The position numbers were made by a program, and so were the translations under genes. A stretch of 59,297 nt of DNA from Loki-b32 sp048941605 (GTDB taxonomy: Archaea > Asgardarchaeota > Lokiarchaeia > Sigyniarchaeales > SOKP01): assembly GCA_048941605.1 (NCBI GenBank), contig JBHLNL010000005.1, positions 1-59,297 of the forward strand, given 5' to 3'. Below, one piece after another: positions 45,270-56,947 of the stretch (position 1 is the first letter of the stretch; each line of letters starts with the position of its first letter). A model generated the notes under the pieces. The model had not been told where the DNA came from. It worked only from the letters and a program-made list of their open reading frames with translations, and searched no databases.

Positions 45270-45409
45270 TTCAAAAACCCTATACTCTAAACATTTTCCT
45301 AGTTTATTATTTAAAATTATATCTCAATATTTATTATTTCAGTCAAATTTTTTAGAATTCCATAATTAACTATGACATATTAATTGTAAACTAATCTTTA
45401 AAATCGAAA

Positions 45410-46711
<1,302 letters not shown>

Positions 46712-46814
46712 GGAAAACATCTTAATAAAGAAATCTAATTATGATACTTAACTATTAATTGCTATCTATTTTTTATTGATCATAAGATAGTTAATTGTTT
46801 TTTACTCGATTCTA

Positions 46815-48302
46815 ATGAAATTCTATGAATATATGGGATATGAATTATTAGAGAAGATTAAGAAAAAGGAATTATCAATTCAAGAATTAATAGAATCTTG
46901 TTTTCATAGAATAGAAGAAACTGAGCAAAAATTACATTCATTTGTCAGTTTATCTAAAGAGAAAGCTTTAGAAAAAGCAAAATTACTTGATAGTAATCTA
47001 AAGCTAGGAAAAAAAATAGGTCGACTTCATGGTCTACCATTAGCCAATAAAGATCTAATTTGTGTTAAAGATTATCCAACGACTTGTTGTTCAAAAATTT
47101 TACACAATTATCACCCTCCCTACAATGCATTTGTAATTGATAGACTAATTGAACAAGAAGGAGCAATTCATATTGGTAATACAAATATGGATGAATTTGC
47201 AATGGGGAGTTCGACAGAAAACAGTTCTTATAGTCCTACATATAATCCATGGGATATTTCGAGAGTTCCCGGAGGTTCAAGTGGAGGTGCTGCTGCTAGT
47301 GTCGCATCAGGTCAAACAATATTAGCATTAGGTAGTGATACTGGAGGAAGTATCCGATGCCCAGCTTCATTTTGTGGAGTTGTTGGATTAAAACCTACAT
47401 ATGGAAGAGTGTCGAGATATGGATTAATTGCATTTGCAAATTCACTAGATCAGATAGGTTCAATTACGAAATGTGTTTATGATTCAGCCTTAATGCTTGA
47501 AATTATGTCAGGAAAAGATCCACTTGATTCTACTTCTGTAGATATGAAAGTAGATGATTATACCAAAGATATATCAAAACCAATCGAAGATAAAATTTTA
47601 GGAGTACCCAAAGAATTTTTTGGGGAAGGAGTTGATAATGAAGTAGAGAATGCTGTTAGAAAAGCTATTGATATTTTAGAAAGTCTAGGAGCAAAAACCG
47701 TAGACATCTCAATCCCCCATCTCGAATATACAGTAGCCACGTATTACTTAATTTGTATGAGTGAAGCTAGTTCAAATTTGGCCAGATATGACGGCTTAAG
47801 GTATGGTGATATGAGTGATAATCTTTCTGGTGATGTATATGATATTTTTAGTAGAACAAGGGGGGAAAAATTTGGACCAGAAGTACGAAGAAGAATCTAT
47901 TTAGGAACTTATGCTTTATCTGCTGGGTATTATGATATGTTCTACATTAAAGCTCTTAAAGTAAAGTCTTTAATAAAAAATGATTTTGTTAAGGCATTTA
48001 AAAAATGCGATTCTATTATTTGCCCAACAATGCCTTCTACCGCCTTTAAAATTGGAGAATTTATTGATGATCCTCTACAGATGTATATAGCAGACATTTT
48101 AACCTGTCCAGTTAACTTAGCAGGTATCCCAGCATTATCGATTCCATGCGGCGTTGATAGCCATAATTTACCTATAGGTTTTCAAATTATTGGGGATTAT
48201 TTTGATGAGAAAGGAATTCTTAATATAGGGTATCAATTAGAACAAGAACTTAACATTTATCGAAAGATAGCTCCGATTAAAGGAGGTATAGGTTTTGAGT
48301 AG
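46815..48302 (+). CDS. gatA: Asp/Glu-tRNA amidotransferase subunit A
   Basis: The product has 495 residues. The amidase signature triad is present: Lys in LANKDLI (about 78), the cis-Ser in PGGSSGGAA (about 154) and the nucleophile Ser in GSDTGGSIRCPASFCG (about 178). It supplies ammonia by glutamine hydrolysis for tRNA-dependent amidation with GatB. It overlaps gatB by 8 bases. No gatC gene is in the window. Confidence 0.95.
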   Translation: MKFYEYMGYELLEKIKKKELSIQELIESCFHRIEETEQKLHSFVSLSKEKALEKAKLLDSNLKLGKKIGRLHGLPLANKDLICVKDYPTTCCSKILHNYHPPYNAFVIDRLIEQEGAIHIGNTNMDEFAMGSSTENSSYSPTYNPWDISRVPGGSSGGAAASVASGQTILALGSDTGGSIRCPASFCGVVGLKPTYGRVSRYGLIAFANSLDQIGSITKCVYDSALMLEIMSGKDPLDSTSVDMKVDDYTKDISKPIEDKILGVPKEFFGEGVDNEVENAVRKAIDILESLGAKTVDISIPHLEYTVATYYLICMSEASSNLARYDGLRYGDMSDNLSGDVYDIFSRTRGEKFGPEVRRRIYLGTYALSAGYYDMFYIKALKVKSLIKNDFVKAFKKCDSIICPTMPSTAFKIGEFIDDPLQMYIADILTCPVNLAGIPALSIPCGVDSHNLPIGFQIIGDYFDEKGILNIGYQLEQELNIYRKIAPIKGGIGFE

Positions 48303-49764
48303 TCAAACTGATGAAGTTATTATTGGGTTAGAAGTCCATATTCAATTAACAAATCTTAAAACCAAATTATTTTGTAGTTGTAGTACTGATTATCGTGGGA
48401 AAGACCCAAACTCACATGTATGTCCTATTTGTATCGGTTTACCGGGTTCACTTCCAGTGGTGAATAAAAAAGCTATTGAATTTGCTACAAGATTAGCAAC
48501 AGCATTAAATTGTAGAATAAATAAATTTATGTATTTTTTTCGAAAGAACTATTTTTATGTGGATCTTGCAAAAGGATTTCAAATAAGCCAGTATAATAAA
48601 GCAGGAGGAAAGGCTTTCGCAGATGGTGGAAAAGTCAGCATAAAACAAAACTCATATAAAAGAGAGATAATACTTAATCGGATTCATTTAGAAGAAGACC
48701 CTGCAAGGCTAGTTCATAAAGGAAGTATTGCAACCTCTCCATATACATTAGTAGATTACAATAGATCAGGAGTGGCGTTAATTGAAATTGTAACAGAACC
48801 TATGATAAACTCACCCGAAGAAGCACGTGAATTTTTGAAACAGTTGAAATCAATTGTTCAATATTCTGGAATTTCAAATCTCGATTTTGAGGGATCTGTT
48901 AGAGTTGATGCCAATATTTCAATAAAAGGGCATGAAAGAAGTGAAATTAAAAATATAAGTAGTTTTAAAGAAGTAGAGAGAGCATTAAGACATGAGATTA
49001 TAAGACAAAAAAATCTGCTTAAAAGAGGGAGAGATTTAATTCAAGAAACGAGACATTGGGACGATAAAAGAAGAATCACCATTTCATTACGAACTAAAGA
49101 GTTTGAGGCGGACTATCGCTATTTTCCGGAGCAAGATTTAGTTCCCATTGAAATCGATACTGAATTTATTGAAAATGTTAGAAATAATTTACCAGAGATG
49201 CCAAATGAGAGAACTAAAAGACTTCGTCGAGATTACAATTTATCAGAATTTGATTCAGACAATCTAGTTTTGGATAAAGATATAGCTGATTTTTATGAAG
49301 ATGGAGTAAATTCTGACGCATCATTCGGATCAGAGGAATATAAACAATATTGTAATTGGTTAATGAATGATATATCAAGATGGTTAAATGAACATAACAA
49401 AGGAATAAAAGATACGAAGATTAACCCACATCAAATAGTCGATTTAATTAAATATATAAATGAAGGGAAAATAACGACCAAGATTGCCAAAAATATTATA
49501 GATGATATCATGGAAGGCTTTTCAATTCCAGAGATTCTTGAAAAGAAAGGTAAAAAACGATTATCTGATGTTAAAATGATTGAGGATTTTGCATATGAAG
49601 TGTTTAAAGAGAATCCTGATATAGTAAATGATTGTCGCGAAAACTTAAAAGCAATAGAAGCCCTAATTGGAAGAGTTATGAATATGACAAAAGGACAAGC
49701 TGATCCTCATATAACCCGGAAAATAATTATTAGTCTTCTAAGAGAGAAGGGACTAAATATTTAA
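48295..49764 (+). CDS. gatB: Asp/Glu-tRNA amidotransferase subunit B
   Basis: The product has 489 residues with a TTG start overlapping the gatA stop and preceded by AAGGAGG. GLEVHIQL, the Cys pairs CSCS and CPICIGLPG (zinc site), GVALIEIVTEP, RVDANIS and the helical/YqeY tail (ITTKIAKNIIDDIMEG...) are all present. It belongs to the GatB type, not archaeal GatE. It activates the misacylated tRNA and receives ammonia from GatA. Confidence 0.95.
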   Translation: MSSQTDEVIIGLEVHIQLTNLKTKLFCSCSTDYRGKDPNSHVCPICIGLPGSLPVVNKKAIEFATRLATALNCRINKFMYFFRKNYFYVDLAKGFQISQYNKAGGKAFADGGKVSIKQNSYKREIILNRIHLEEDPARLVHKGSIATSPYTLVDYNRSGVALIEIVTEPMINSPEEAREFLKQLKSIVQYSGISNLDFEGSVRVDANISIKGHERSEIKNISSFKEVERALRHEIIRQKNLLKRGRDLIQETRHWDDKRRITISLRTKEFEADYRYFPEQDLVPIEIDTEFIENVRNNLPEMPNERTKRLRRDYNLSEFDSDNLVLDKDIADFYEDGVNSDASFGSEEYKQYCNWLMNDISRWLNEHNKGIKDTKINPHQIVDLIKYINEGKITTKIAKNIIDDIMEGFSIPEILEKKGKKRLSDVKMIEDFAYEVFKENPDIVNDCRENLKAIEALIGRVMNMTKGQADPHITRKIIISLLREKGLNI

Positions 49765-49795
49765 AAAAAAATTATATTGATTGATGGAGTAGGAT

Positions 49796-50692
49796 TTATT
49801 TTTTTAGAAATCCACTGAATTTTAAACCATCAATCATCATACTAACTAAAAACTCAAATAGTTTCTCGGTCCAAAATTCAGATTTTAATGCAAATTTTTT
49901 ACAATATTTACTCAATATATAATCTATTGAAGGATTTTCATTATACCATTCAATTGTGGAATTCTTAGCTTTAAAATAAAGATCTTCCATTTCATTTACG
50001 ATTTGATCAAAATGATTCTCTTTCCATACTCCAAAATGGCTTAAAGAGATTGAATTTAAATCGCCTTTTAATTCTCTTAATCTATTAAAGGTTTTTAGAA
50101 GCTCTTTTTCATGAAAATCAGGTGGCATAATAGGGACAAAAAAAGCACCTTGATCTACTCTAAATATTATTGCATCTCCAACGAATATATTTCTATTTTG
50201 CTTATCAAATAGAGCAATTGAATCCATTGTGTGTCCAAAAAAATTCATAACTTCTAATTCTAATCCATTTACATCGATTATATCTCCTTCCTTTAAAGGT
50301 GTAATCCCTTCAAAAGGATATTCTTCACTAAAATTTTCATAACCTTTCAACATTTTTTTAGGATTACGTAAATTATCTACAGCATTTTCAGCAGCTAATA
50401 CTTCAATTTCATTATCTTTCATGGAATTAAACATTTTAGAGAGACCTTGAGCGTGATCCCAATGAGAATGAGTTAATACAATTTTATCAATCGGATAAAG
50501 TCCTAGATCTTTAAGTTTTTTAATGATTTTACGATTTTTTAGAGTTTCTCCAACATCGATCATCAATCTCATACCATTATGTTCAATGATATAAATTGAG
50601 AGAAATTTCTGCATTCCCATAGTTAAACCATCTAGTAAGAAGTAATTTTTATCAAACTTTCCTTCAGAATTTATAATTACTATAACGATCAC
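49796..50692 (-). CDS. MBL-fold metallohydrolase
   Basis: The product has 298 residues. The HxHxDH motif is THSHWDHAQG, the next His lies in FFGHTMDS, the bridging Asp in FVGDAI and the last His in LSHFGVW, so the dinuclear site is complete. The C-terminal 80 residues are helical and extend beyond the core. Substrate is unknown; lactonases, hydrolases and flavodiiron relatives share the fold. Confidence 0.88.
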   Translation of the reverse strand: MIVIVIINSEGKFDKNYFLLDGLTMGMQKFLSIYIIEHNGMRLMIDVGETLKNRKIIKKLKDLGLYPIDKIVLTHSHWDHAQGLSKMFNSMKDNEIEVLAAENAVDNLRNPKKMLKGYENFSEEYPFEGITPLKEGDIIDVNGLELEVMNFFGHTMDSIALFDKQNRNIFVGDAIIFRVDQGAFFVPIMPPDFHEKELLKTFNRLRELKGDLNSISLSHFGVWKENHFDQIVNEMEDLYFKAKNSTIEWYNENPSIDYILSKYCKKFALKSEFWTEKLFEFLVSMMIDGLKFSGFLKK

Positions 50693-50787
50693 CTTAGAAT
50701 TTCGTTAGATAAGTAGATATTAAAATAAACATACCATCTAATATTTAAATCTTAATACAAAAATTAGAGATAAAAAGAATAAAAAAA

Positions 50788-51141
50788 TTAAATCAAAGAT
50801 TGAAGAGCTGAACTAGCAGCATCTAATTTTAAGTTAATAATACCTAATTTTGCTTCACGAGTGGTAATAATAGTTAAAATATTTCCTTTAATTTCACTAA
50901 AAAGTATTTTCCCTTTTTCGGATTCAATAATTGCGCTGAAAAATTGACCTTGTTCAAGTTCTTTGGTTGCTCTTTGACTAGCTTTCAAAATTAATGTAAC
51001 CATTGCAGCAACCGCTTCAGGATCAACCCATCCTGGTAAAGCGCTACCTTTTATTAAGCCAAATTTCTCAATTATGGCCGCTCCGTGAACTCCCTTTATT
51101 GCCTTTAAACTATCGAGAATTTCAGTTATTCTTTCACTCAT
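50788..51141 (-). CDS. Roadblock/LC7 domain protein
   Basis: The product has 117 residues, a single roadblock fold: SERITEILDSLKAIKGVHGAAIIEKFGLIKGSALP, helix DPEAVAAMVTLILKASQRA, then GQFFSAIIESEKGKILFSEIKGNILTIIT. It is closer to the MglB/archaeal type than the copy at 16334. It probably dimerises and binds a small GTPase encoded elsewhere. It has no operon partner. Confidence 0.9.
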   Translation of the reverse strand: MSERITEILDSLKAIKGVHGAAIIEKFGLIKGSALPGWVDPEAVAAMVTLILKASQRATKELEQGQFFSAIIESEKGKILFSEIKGNILTIITTREAKLGIINLKLDAASSALQSLI

Positions 51142-51289
51142 CTAACTCAATTTATATTTATGTTATTGAGAATATTATTTCTTTAATTATTATGTAAGTT
51201 TTAATTATATTTAAGTATAAGATTTTTGCCCAAAAAAGCTATTTTTTCTTAATTTATAGTATAACAATAACAAAAAAAAACATGAAAAA

Positions 51290-52429
51290 ATGGTAGACAT
51301 AATATATCGCCATTATAGAGCAGGAGATGAAAAGCAACTCGCTGATTTATTTAATCTAGCATTCAAACGAACTGTTATCACAAGAACTCCTACTAATTGG
51401 CTTTGGAGATATGTTAATTCCCCTGGATTTGAACCAGAAATGTGTCAAATTGCAGAAGATATTGATCAAAATAAGATTGTCGGAGCAATTCTCGTTAATT
51501 TAATAGAGTTTATCCCAATTGGTTATAAGGAATATTTAATAGCTGATATTAATGATGTTTCTACTCATCCAAGTTATATTAAAATGGGAATAGCAACAAA
51601 ATTGATGGCAAACTCAATTAATTATATGAAGAAAAAAGGATGTGATTTTTCAATATTAAGTACAGGAGTAAAAGGTTTTGCTAGAAGTAGACTTTATCAA
51701 AAATTCAGATATTTTGACCTTGAAAAAGAATATTTTTTTGTACAGATTCCAAATATCATTCAAATCCTAAGAAATTTAATTGGATTTGCCATCTTATTTC
51801 CAGTATTTTTTGTTATCTCTTATTTACCTCGATTTTTAAATAGATTAAGGATAAAATTTAAGAGTTTTTTTAAAGATTTTTCGTATGAGATTAATTATAA
51901 TAAAAATCATTTTGAATACATGAATGCTATTAATAGGATCAACCCGAAAAATTATGATGGATATCCAATGTATGATGAATCAAAATTAACTTGGGCAAGA
52001 ATAAATGTTCCATCTGAAGAACAAAAACCAACCTATATAATTATTAGAAAAAGTGAAAAAATAATAGGAGGTTCTGTTATCACTCATCAAAAAGTAAATG
52101 TTCTTAAATTTAGCTTAAAATTACGGTTAGGAATAATTCATGAAATATTTCTTGATAAAGATATATTTGATAATTCAACTAATTTATATCTGGGCTATAT
52201 TTATTTAATTGATAAGATAATTAAAGCTGCAACGCGAAGATATTTAGGTGTTTTACTATTTGAATCAAGTTTAAATGCTGATGATTTGAACAGAGCGTTT
52301 AAAGGAATGTTTTTTTTTAGGATACAAAATGATGTCATTATGATAAAAGAGTTAAAAAAGAACCTTAAATTCCCTAAACGCAAAAAACCTTTTTTTCTCC
52401 CTACTTATGTCTCATTAGGTATACCTTAA
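51290..52429 (+). CDS. GNAT acetyltransferase with central hydrophobic segment
   Basis: The product has 379 residues. The N-terminal GNAT domain (about 1-140) has YRHYRAGDEKQLADLFNLAF and the acetyl-CoA site DVSTHPSYIKMGIATKLM. A hydrophobic stretch (about 157-183, LIGFAILFPVFFVISYLP) could be a membrane helix. The C-terminal half (about 200-370) resembles a second, degenerate GNAT-like lobe. Membrane-associated acetylation is possible but unproven. Confidence 0.75.
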   Translation: MVDIIYRHYRAGDEKQLADLFNLAFKRTVITRTPTNWLWRYVNSPGFEPEMCQIAEDIDQNKIVGAILVNLIEFIPIGYKEYLIADINDVSTHPSYIKMGIATKLMANSINYMKKKGCDFSILSTGVKGFARSRLYQKFRYFDLEKEYFFVQIPNIIQILRNLIGFAILFPVFFVISYLPRFLNRLRIKFKSFFKDFSYEINYNKNHFEYMNAINRINPKNYDGYPMYDESKLTWARINVPSEEQKPTYIIIRKSEKIIGGSVITHQKVNVLKFSLKLRLGIIHEIFLDKDIFDNSTNLYLGYIYLIDKIIKAATRRYLGVLLFESSLNADDLNRAFKGMFFFRIQNDVIMIKELKKNLKFPKRKKPFFLPTYVSLGIP

Positions 52430-52505
52430 AAAGACATAAACATAAATATCTAATTTTTGATATTTATTATAACCAAAATTTAACTAATATTATTTAAGTG
52501 TAGGA

Positions 52506-53297
52506 GTGGGGTATATGGGAAAAGAAATTGATAATGCTAAAAAGGTTTTTAAAGATGCTTTTGACGTGCTTAGTGATTATTTTGAGGAGAAGAGATCTGA
52601 CACCGTAATGGAAGAGGAAAAGAAAGCAAAGAAAGGAAAGGTTGCATTAGCTAAATTTTCAAAAAGTTTGATTGGTAAGACCGATAAAATTAATTTTAGA
52701 ATTCTTATGGGGGAAAAGAAGGAAATAGGGGATTATATTTATGAAGCTGTATATTTAAGCGATAAAAAAGAACCAAAAATTTATGTTTATGAAGTTAATA
52801 AAGGAAAACCATGTAATACAATTTTGTTAAATTTTAAGGAAGTCGATTGGAACGGGTATAAAAAAGTTGAAAAATACAAATCATTAACAAAATTCCTAGA
52901 ATCTGCATATAAGGAGGGTGTTTATTACAAAGGAAAGAAGGAGAAAAAAGAGGATGCATTAAATAAATTAATAAAAGGACTTAAAAGATCTTTAGAAGCG
53001 GTTGGAGATGATGAAAAGGCAAAGAAAGGAGAGAAAAGCTCAATTGCTATCAAAATTGCTAAAGTTGTAGCAGTTGCAGCAGTAACCACTATTGTTTCAG
53101 CAGCTTTAACTCCAGCAGCAGGAGTTATCGCGCAAGAAATTGCAGGTGGAGGTTCTATTACTGGGGATGTTTTAGGTTCTGCTGCTCAAGCTGCTGGAGA
53201 AGGATTAAAAAGCTTAGCTGATCCCGCGAATTTAGTAAAAAAAGTAGTAACAAAAGCAGTAACTAAAGGTAAAGATCTCCCTGGTACAACTAAGTAG
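52506..53297 (+). CDS. Lysine-rich protein with hydrophobic Ala/Gly C-terminus
   Basis: The product has 263 residues from GTG 52506; ATG 52515 lies 8 bases after GGAG and is the more likely start. A basic, helical and beta N-terminal part (to about 180) contains no recognised motif. A small-residue hydrophobic stretch follows (about 186-215, IAKVVAVAAVTTIVSAAL...), then a Gly/Ala-rich helix and a basic tail. The C-terminus could insert into or lie on a membrane. Not recognised. Confidence 0.6.
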   Translation: MGYMGKEIDNAKKVFKDAFDVLSDYFEEKRSDTVMEEEKKAKKGKVALAKFSKSLIGKTDKINFRILMGEKKEIGDYIYEAVYLSDKKEPKIYVYEVNKGKPCNTILLNFKEVDWNGYKKVEKYKSLTKFLESAYKEGVYYKGKKEKKEDALNKLIKGLKRSLEAVGDDEKAKKGEKSSIAIKIAKVVAVAAVTTIVSAALTPAAGVIAQEIAGGGSITGDVLGSAAQAAGEGLKSLADPANLVKKVVTKAVTKGKDLPGTTK

Positions 53298-53395
53298 TAA
53301 CGTTAAATAATAAGTTTCTTAATTGACTAAGTTTTTATATTCTTAATTTAATATTTTTTATTCTTTAACATTCAATTAAAAGATGTGAATTCAAC

Positions 53396-53863
53396 TTGGA
53401 TTTGATGAATTTTCTAAAGCAAAAGAATATAAAAGTAGGAATAATCATATTTATCTTGGTCTCAGCAATTTCTTATGCGATAACTCGGTATTTCTATACA
53501 GGATATTTTCTCTATGCTGATCTTCAATTTATAGCAGGAGCTGTATCAGGAGTGATATATTCATTAATACATCGAAAAGAAAAACCATCAATTCTAACGT
53601 GTGGAGCTATAGTAGGAATTACTGGAGGCTTATTTTCATCATTATTAATTGCTTTTTATGAGTGGCTTATAATATCTTTTACTTATGGGATCGACATATT
53701 TATGTTGATCTACTTTATTGGATTTACATGTTTATCTGGAATACCTTGTGGTCTCATAATTGGAGCACTAATAAGCGCATTTTATATGTATAAAGAAGTG
53801 AAAGGAGAGAAGGAAGAAGAGTATATCGAGGACGATTTTTTTAAAGATTTAATTGATGATTGA
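53396..53863 (+). CDS. Four-helix membrane protein, unknown
   Basis: The product has 155 residues. It has hydrophobic helices at about 13-30, 38-54, 65-90 and 100-130 with several Gly-rich faces (GAIVGITGGLFSS, GIPCGLIIGAL), and an acidic cytosolic tail (EEEYIEDDF). TTG 53396 or ATG 53405 may be the start. Not recognised. Confidence 0.6.
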   Translation: MDLMNFLKQKNIKVGIIIFILVSAISYAITRYFYTGYFLYADLQFIAGAVSGVIYSLIHRKEKPSILTCGAIVGITGGLFSSLLIAFYEWLIISFTYGIDIFMLIYFIGFTCLSGIPCGLIIGALISAFYMYKEVKGEKEEEYIEDDFFKDLIDD

Positions 53864-54040
53864 AGTATTGTGAACTAATTTTTAATTTTTTTTTTTCTCG
53901 TTTTTATATAATCAGAGGAAAAAGAATTTTAACAATTTTACTAGAAATTAGGGTTTGCTTAATAATTGGACTCTAAAAGAAATTAATTTATCTCTAATCT
54001 ATTTCTTATTAGAAAAAATGATAATAATAGAGGTTCAAAA

Positions 54041-54322
54041 ATGAGTAGGACACTGATATGGCAGTATAATGAATTTATACAATCTAGAAAAGAAAAACTA
54101 GTTAATATGCTTATTAGCGAAATCATCTTTTTAAAAAAAAAGTTTAAAAAAAATAAGAATAGAGATGAAATTTATTATCTGAAAATTGCTTTAGAAAAAT
54201 TAGAATATCTTTTAAATATGCTAAAAAATAATAGTTCTGATATAAAAGAAGAGGATTTCGATAAAATTATTATGCTGATATACCATATTTTTAAAGAAAT
54301 TGCTGATAATTTAGAAGATTAA
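54041..54322 (+). CDS. Small helical protein, unknown
   Basis: The product has 93 residues and is predicted all-helical and strongly charged, with Leu/Ile heptad spacing (LKIALEKLEYLLNMLKNN). It ends 1 base before the convergent toroid gene. Not recognised. Confidence 0.5.
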   Translation: MSRTLIWQYNEFIQSRKEKLVNMLISEIIFLKKKFKKNKNRDEIYYLKIALEKLEYLLNMLKNNSSDIKEEDFDKIIMLIYHIFKEIADNLED

Positions 54323-54323
54323 T

Positions 54324-55136
54324 TTAAAGTAGAAGAACATTAAATTCCTTTAACGCTCTCAATGCGCATATAGTCGCATTTACTCTATGTTCTTCTCCTT
54401 CACCCTCTTCGGGATCCCAACTTCCATCTAATTTTTGTATTTTCTTTAGTGCTAATAAAGATCTTAAAACAAGTTTATGGTCAGGGGGTAAACCTGTATC
54501 TTTTAAACAACGGATTAACCAAGCGATGTAAGCTCCTTTCCAATCTGGGGAAAAGTTCTCTTCAACAACCTTGATAGCTCTATTAAATGGCTCAGAATCT
54601 GGACCGGGATAAAAAGCTAACATAGGAAGTGCTAGCCAAGTAGCCCGTAAATAACCTATTAATCTACCAGAAGAATCGCAATTTGCCAGTAAAAAATCTG
54701 TTGGACAATTTGTTCCTTCTGCTTCTGCATAGCCAAAACGAATTAATACATGGGAACAGTATGCTGTCAGCCAAACCCGATTTTCAATTAGACCAGGCAC
54801 CATCCATTTTGGGGAGCTATACTTTTTAATGGCAGAAACCTCATCCCACCCTCCATCTTTTAGTTGCCGAGATAGAAGATAACGGCATGCTGGATCAACG
54901 ATCTCTCCTTTAAATATTTTTAGATCGTCAAACCATTCTAAAATGTAACACGTATCTGTAATATTGCTTGTTTCCTTTACCCAAAATGAAAACCCTCCAT
55001 CAGATTTTTGATATAAAGCTAAGTATTTTAAGATCTCTAAAGATGGTTTTTCATCCCTTAAAATAGCAGAAAGACGAGCTTTTTCTATAGCATTCCCATA
55101 GGTTTTTATAAAATTAATAGAATTAGCAATATTCAT
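54324..55136 (-). CDS. Prenyltransferase/squalene-cyclase alpha-toroid protein
   Basis: The product has 270 residues. Repeats of the QxxDGxW/F type mark the alpha/alpha toroid of cyclases and prenyltransferase beta subunits: YQKSDGGFSFW, SRQLKDGGWDEV and IQKLDGSWDPEE. The protein is half the length of a squalene-hopene cyclase and lacks a DXDD motif. It may bind an isoprenoid or act as a subunit, with catalysis uncertain. Confidence 0.75.
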   Translation of the reverse strand: MNIANSINFIKTYGNAIEKARLSAILRDEKPSLEILKYLALYQKSDGGFSFWVKETSNITDTCYILEWFDDLKIFKGEIVDPACRYLLSRQLKDGGWDEVSAIKKYSSPKWMVPGLIENRVWLTAYCSHVLIRFGYAEAEGTNCPTDFLLANCDSSGRLIGYLRATWLALPMLAFYPGPDSEPFNRAIKVVEENFSPDWKGAYIAWLIRCLKDTGLPPDHKLVLRSLLALKKIQKLDGSWDPEEGEGEEHRVNATICALRALKEFNVLLL

Positions 55137-55339
55137 AATTTTTTATTGGGATTTGAATTAGAATTTATCAAATCATATTTATTATTTTACAAATAAAGAT
55201 TTAATTATTATATACTAAAGTTATGTACATTTATCCTTAGGGCTTGTAATATACATATCAGATCATAGTAAAACACTTAATAATTTCTTAGAATTTACGA
55301 GTTAGAAATTATTTAAAAAGAAAAAAAAGATAAAAAAAA

Positions 55340-56284
55340 TTACATTTTAATTAAAAGCCCTACAGCATCCATAAGAGTTTCTTTACGAGGTACACCTTTC
55401 ATCAATTCGCTTTTTACTCTTTCAGCTAGGATTTGAGGTGTCCATTTTTTACCTTCATTACTAATCATATTAACAGTATGCCATCCTTGATAAATCCAAC
55501 ACTTATCTCCTGCAATTCTAAACACTTCTCCTGTTATTTTTCTTGCGTTATCTGATGCTAAAAATACAACCATAGGTGCAAAATTCACTGGATTGAAAAC
55601 ATCGAAGCCAGATTCATCTTTTTTACTCATAATGTCAGCCATTGTTGGTGTAGCATCAGTAGTAAGTCGTGTTCGCGCAATAGGTACGAGGCAATTAACT
55701 GTGGCATATTTTTTCAACTCCATGGATGATACAATAGTAAAAGCAGCAATTCCTGCTTTAGCAGCACCATAATTAGACTGTCCCATATTCCCTAATAATC
55801 CAGCATCAGAAGCAGTATTAATAATAGAACCAAAATTCTTCAAACCTGGATCTTCTTTTCCTTTTTCTCTAAAATATGCAGCAGCATGACGTGTCATGTT
55901 AAAAGTCCCTTTTAAGTGTACTCCTATCACATCATCAAATTCTTTTTCTGTCATGTTAAAAAGCATTCGATCTCTGAGAATTCCTGCGTTATTAACTAGG
56001 ATATCTAACTTTCCGAATTCAGATACAGCTTGATCAATCATAGCTTTAGCTTTATTAAAATCTGTAACAGAATCATAATTTCCGACAGCTTCTACTCCTA
56101 ATTTTTTACATTCTGTGGCAACTTCGTCAGCAATTTTGGTAGGGGCACCAGTACCATCAAATCCAGCCCCTAAATCGTTAATTACTAAATTACATCCTTC
56201 TCTCGCCATCGCTAATGCTTCTTCGCGCCCTAAACCGCGTCCTGCTCCAGTAATTATGGCCACTTTACCATCTAACATTCCCAT
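55340..56284 (-). CDS. SDR-family dehydrogenase (HSD17B4/FabG-like)
   Basis: The product has 314 residues. The NAD-binding motif TGAGRGLG is followed by NDLGAGFDGTG, NNAG, and a catalytic Ser-Tyr-Lys set (NTASDAGLLGNMGQSNYGAAKAG). The region after NDLGA resembles hydroxyacyl-CoA dehydrogenases of multifunctional enzyme type 2. The C-terminal extension of about 50 residues is also typical of that group. Oxidation of a hydroxyacyl-CoA is a reasonable guess. Confidence 0.88.
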   Translation of the reverse strand: MGMLDGKVAIITGAGRGLGREEALAMAREGCNLVINDLGAGFDGTGAPTKIADEVATECKKLGVEAVGNYDSVTDFNKAKAMIDQAVSEFGKLDILVNNAGILRDRMLFNMTEKEFDDVIGVHLKGTFNMTRHAAAYFREKGKEDPGLKNFGSIINTASDAGLLGNMGQSNYGAAKAGIAAFTIVSSMELKKYATVNCLVPIARTRLTTDATPTMADIMSKKDESGFDVFNPVNFAPMVVFLASDNARKITGEVFRIAGDKCWIYQGWHTVNMISNEGKKWTPQILAERVKSELMKGVPRKETLMDAVGLLIKM

Positions 56285-56446
56285 AATATTCTTCCCTCTT
56301 ATAAATTAATTATTTATTTTTAGTTCAAAATTTTATGTGCTAAATAATATGTACTAATAAAAAATTATTTCTAAACTTAAGGATTTTTATATTTATTATT
56401 TTTTTGTAAATAGATAACAATATCATTGAAGTTATAGGGGATATGA

Positions 56447-56947
56447 TTGGAATCAATCACTCATAATCTCGCAGCAGTTCTTATTCAGATCTTTTGTTTT
56501 AATTTTTTTTCTTACCCATTAAATATCATTTTTACAATCATTTTTGCATTTTTTTCTCATTTTCTTTCAGATGCTTTTTCTAAACTAACGTACCATACCC
56601 CAGAAGCAATGATAAATGATAACTTTTGGATTGTATGGCACATAATTATGTATACTGCTTCAATAACGACTACTATTATATTTTTTATTCCTTTTTGGCT
56701 GAGTATATTATCTGTAAATTTACCAGATATTATAGATTGGTTTATTTTAAGGCCTATTAAAAATAAGAAGAAAAGAGAAAATCCAGAAATTATTATAAAA
56801 AAAAATTACTCATTTCATCAAATATCTGATTGGATACGAGATAAAATACTATTTTGGCTTCCAGATCTAACATATAGAAGATATGGAATAACTACAGAAT
56901 TAATAATAATTGGAACTTTATCCTTTTTGATTTTTCTGTTTATTTAA
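56447..56947 (+). CDS. Membrane protein with conserved His/Asp motifs
   Basis: The product has 166 residues with a TTG start. Three or four membrane helices carry polar pairs: ITHNLAA, SHFLSDAF, and NLPDIIDWFI. This pattern is reminiscent of membrane-bound metal-dependent hydrolases of the YdjM type, but a full metal site is not evident. The last helix is at about 146-166. It ends 4 bases past the convergent DUF123 stop. Confidence 0.55.
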   Translation: MESITHNLAAVLIQIFCFNFFSYPLNIIFTIIFAFFSHFLSDAFSKLTYHTPEAMINDNFWIVWHIIMYTASITTTIIFFIPFWLSILSVNLPDIIDWFILRPIKNKKKRENPEIIIKKNYSFHQISDWIRDKILFWLPDLTYRRYGITTELIIIGTLSFLIFLFI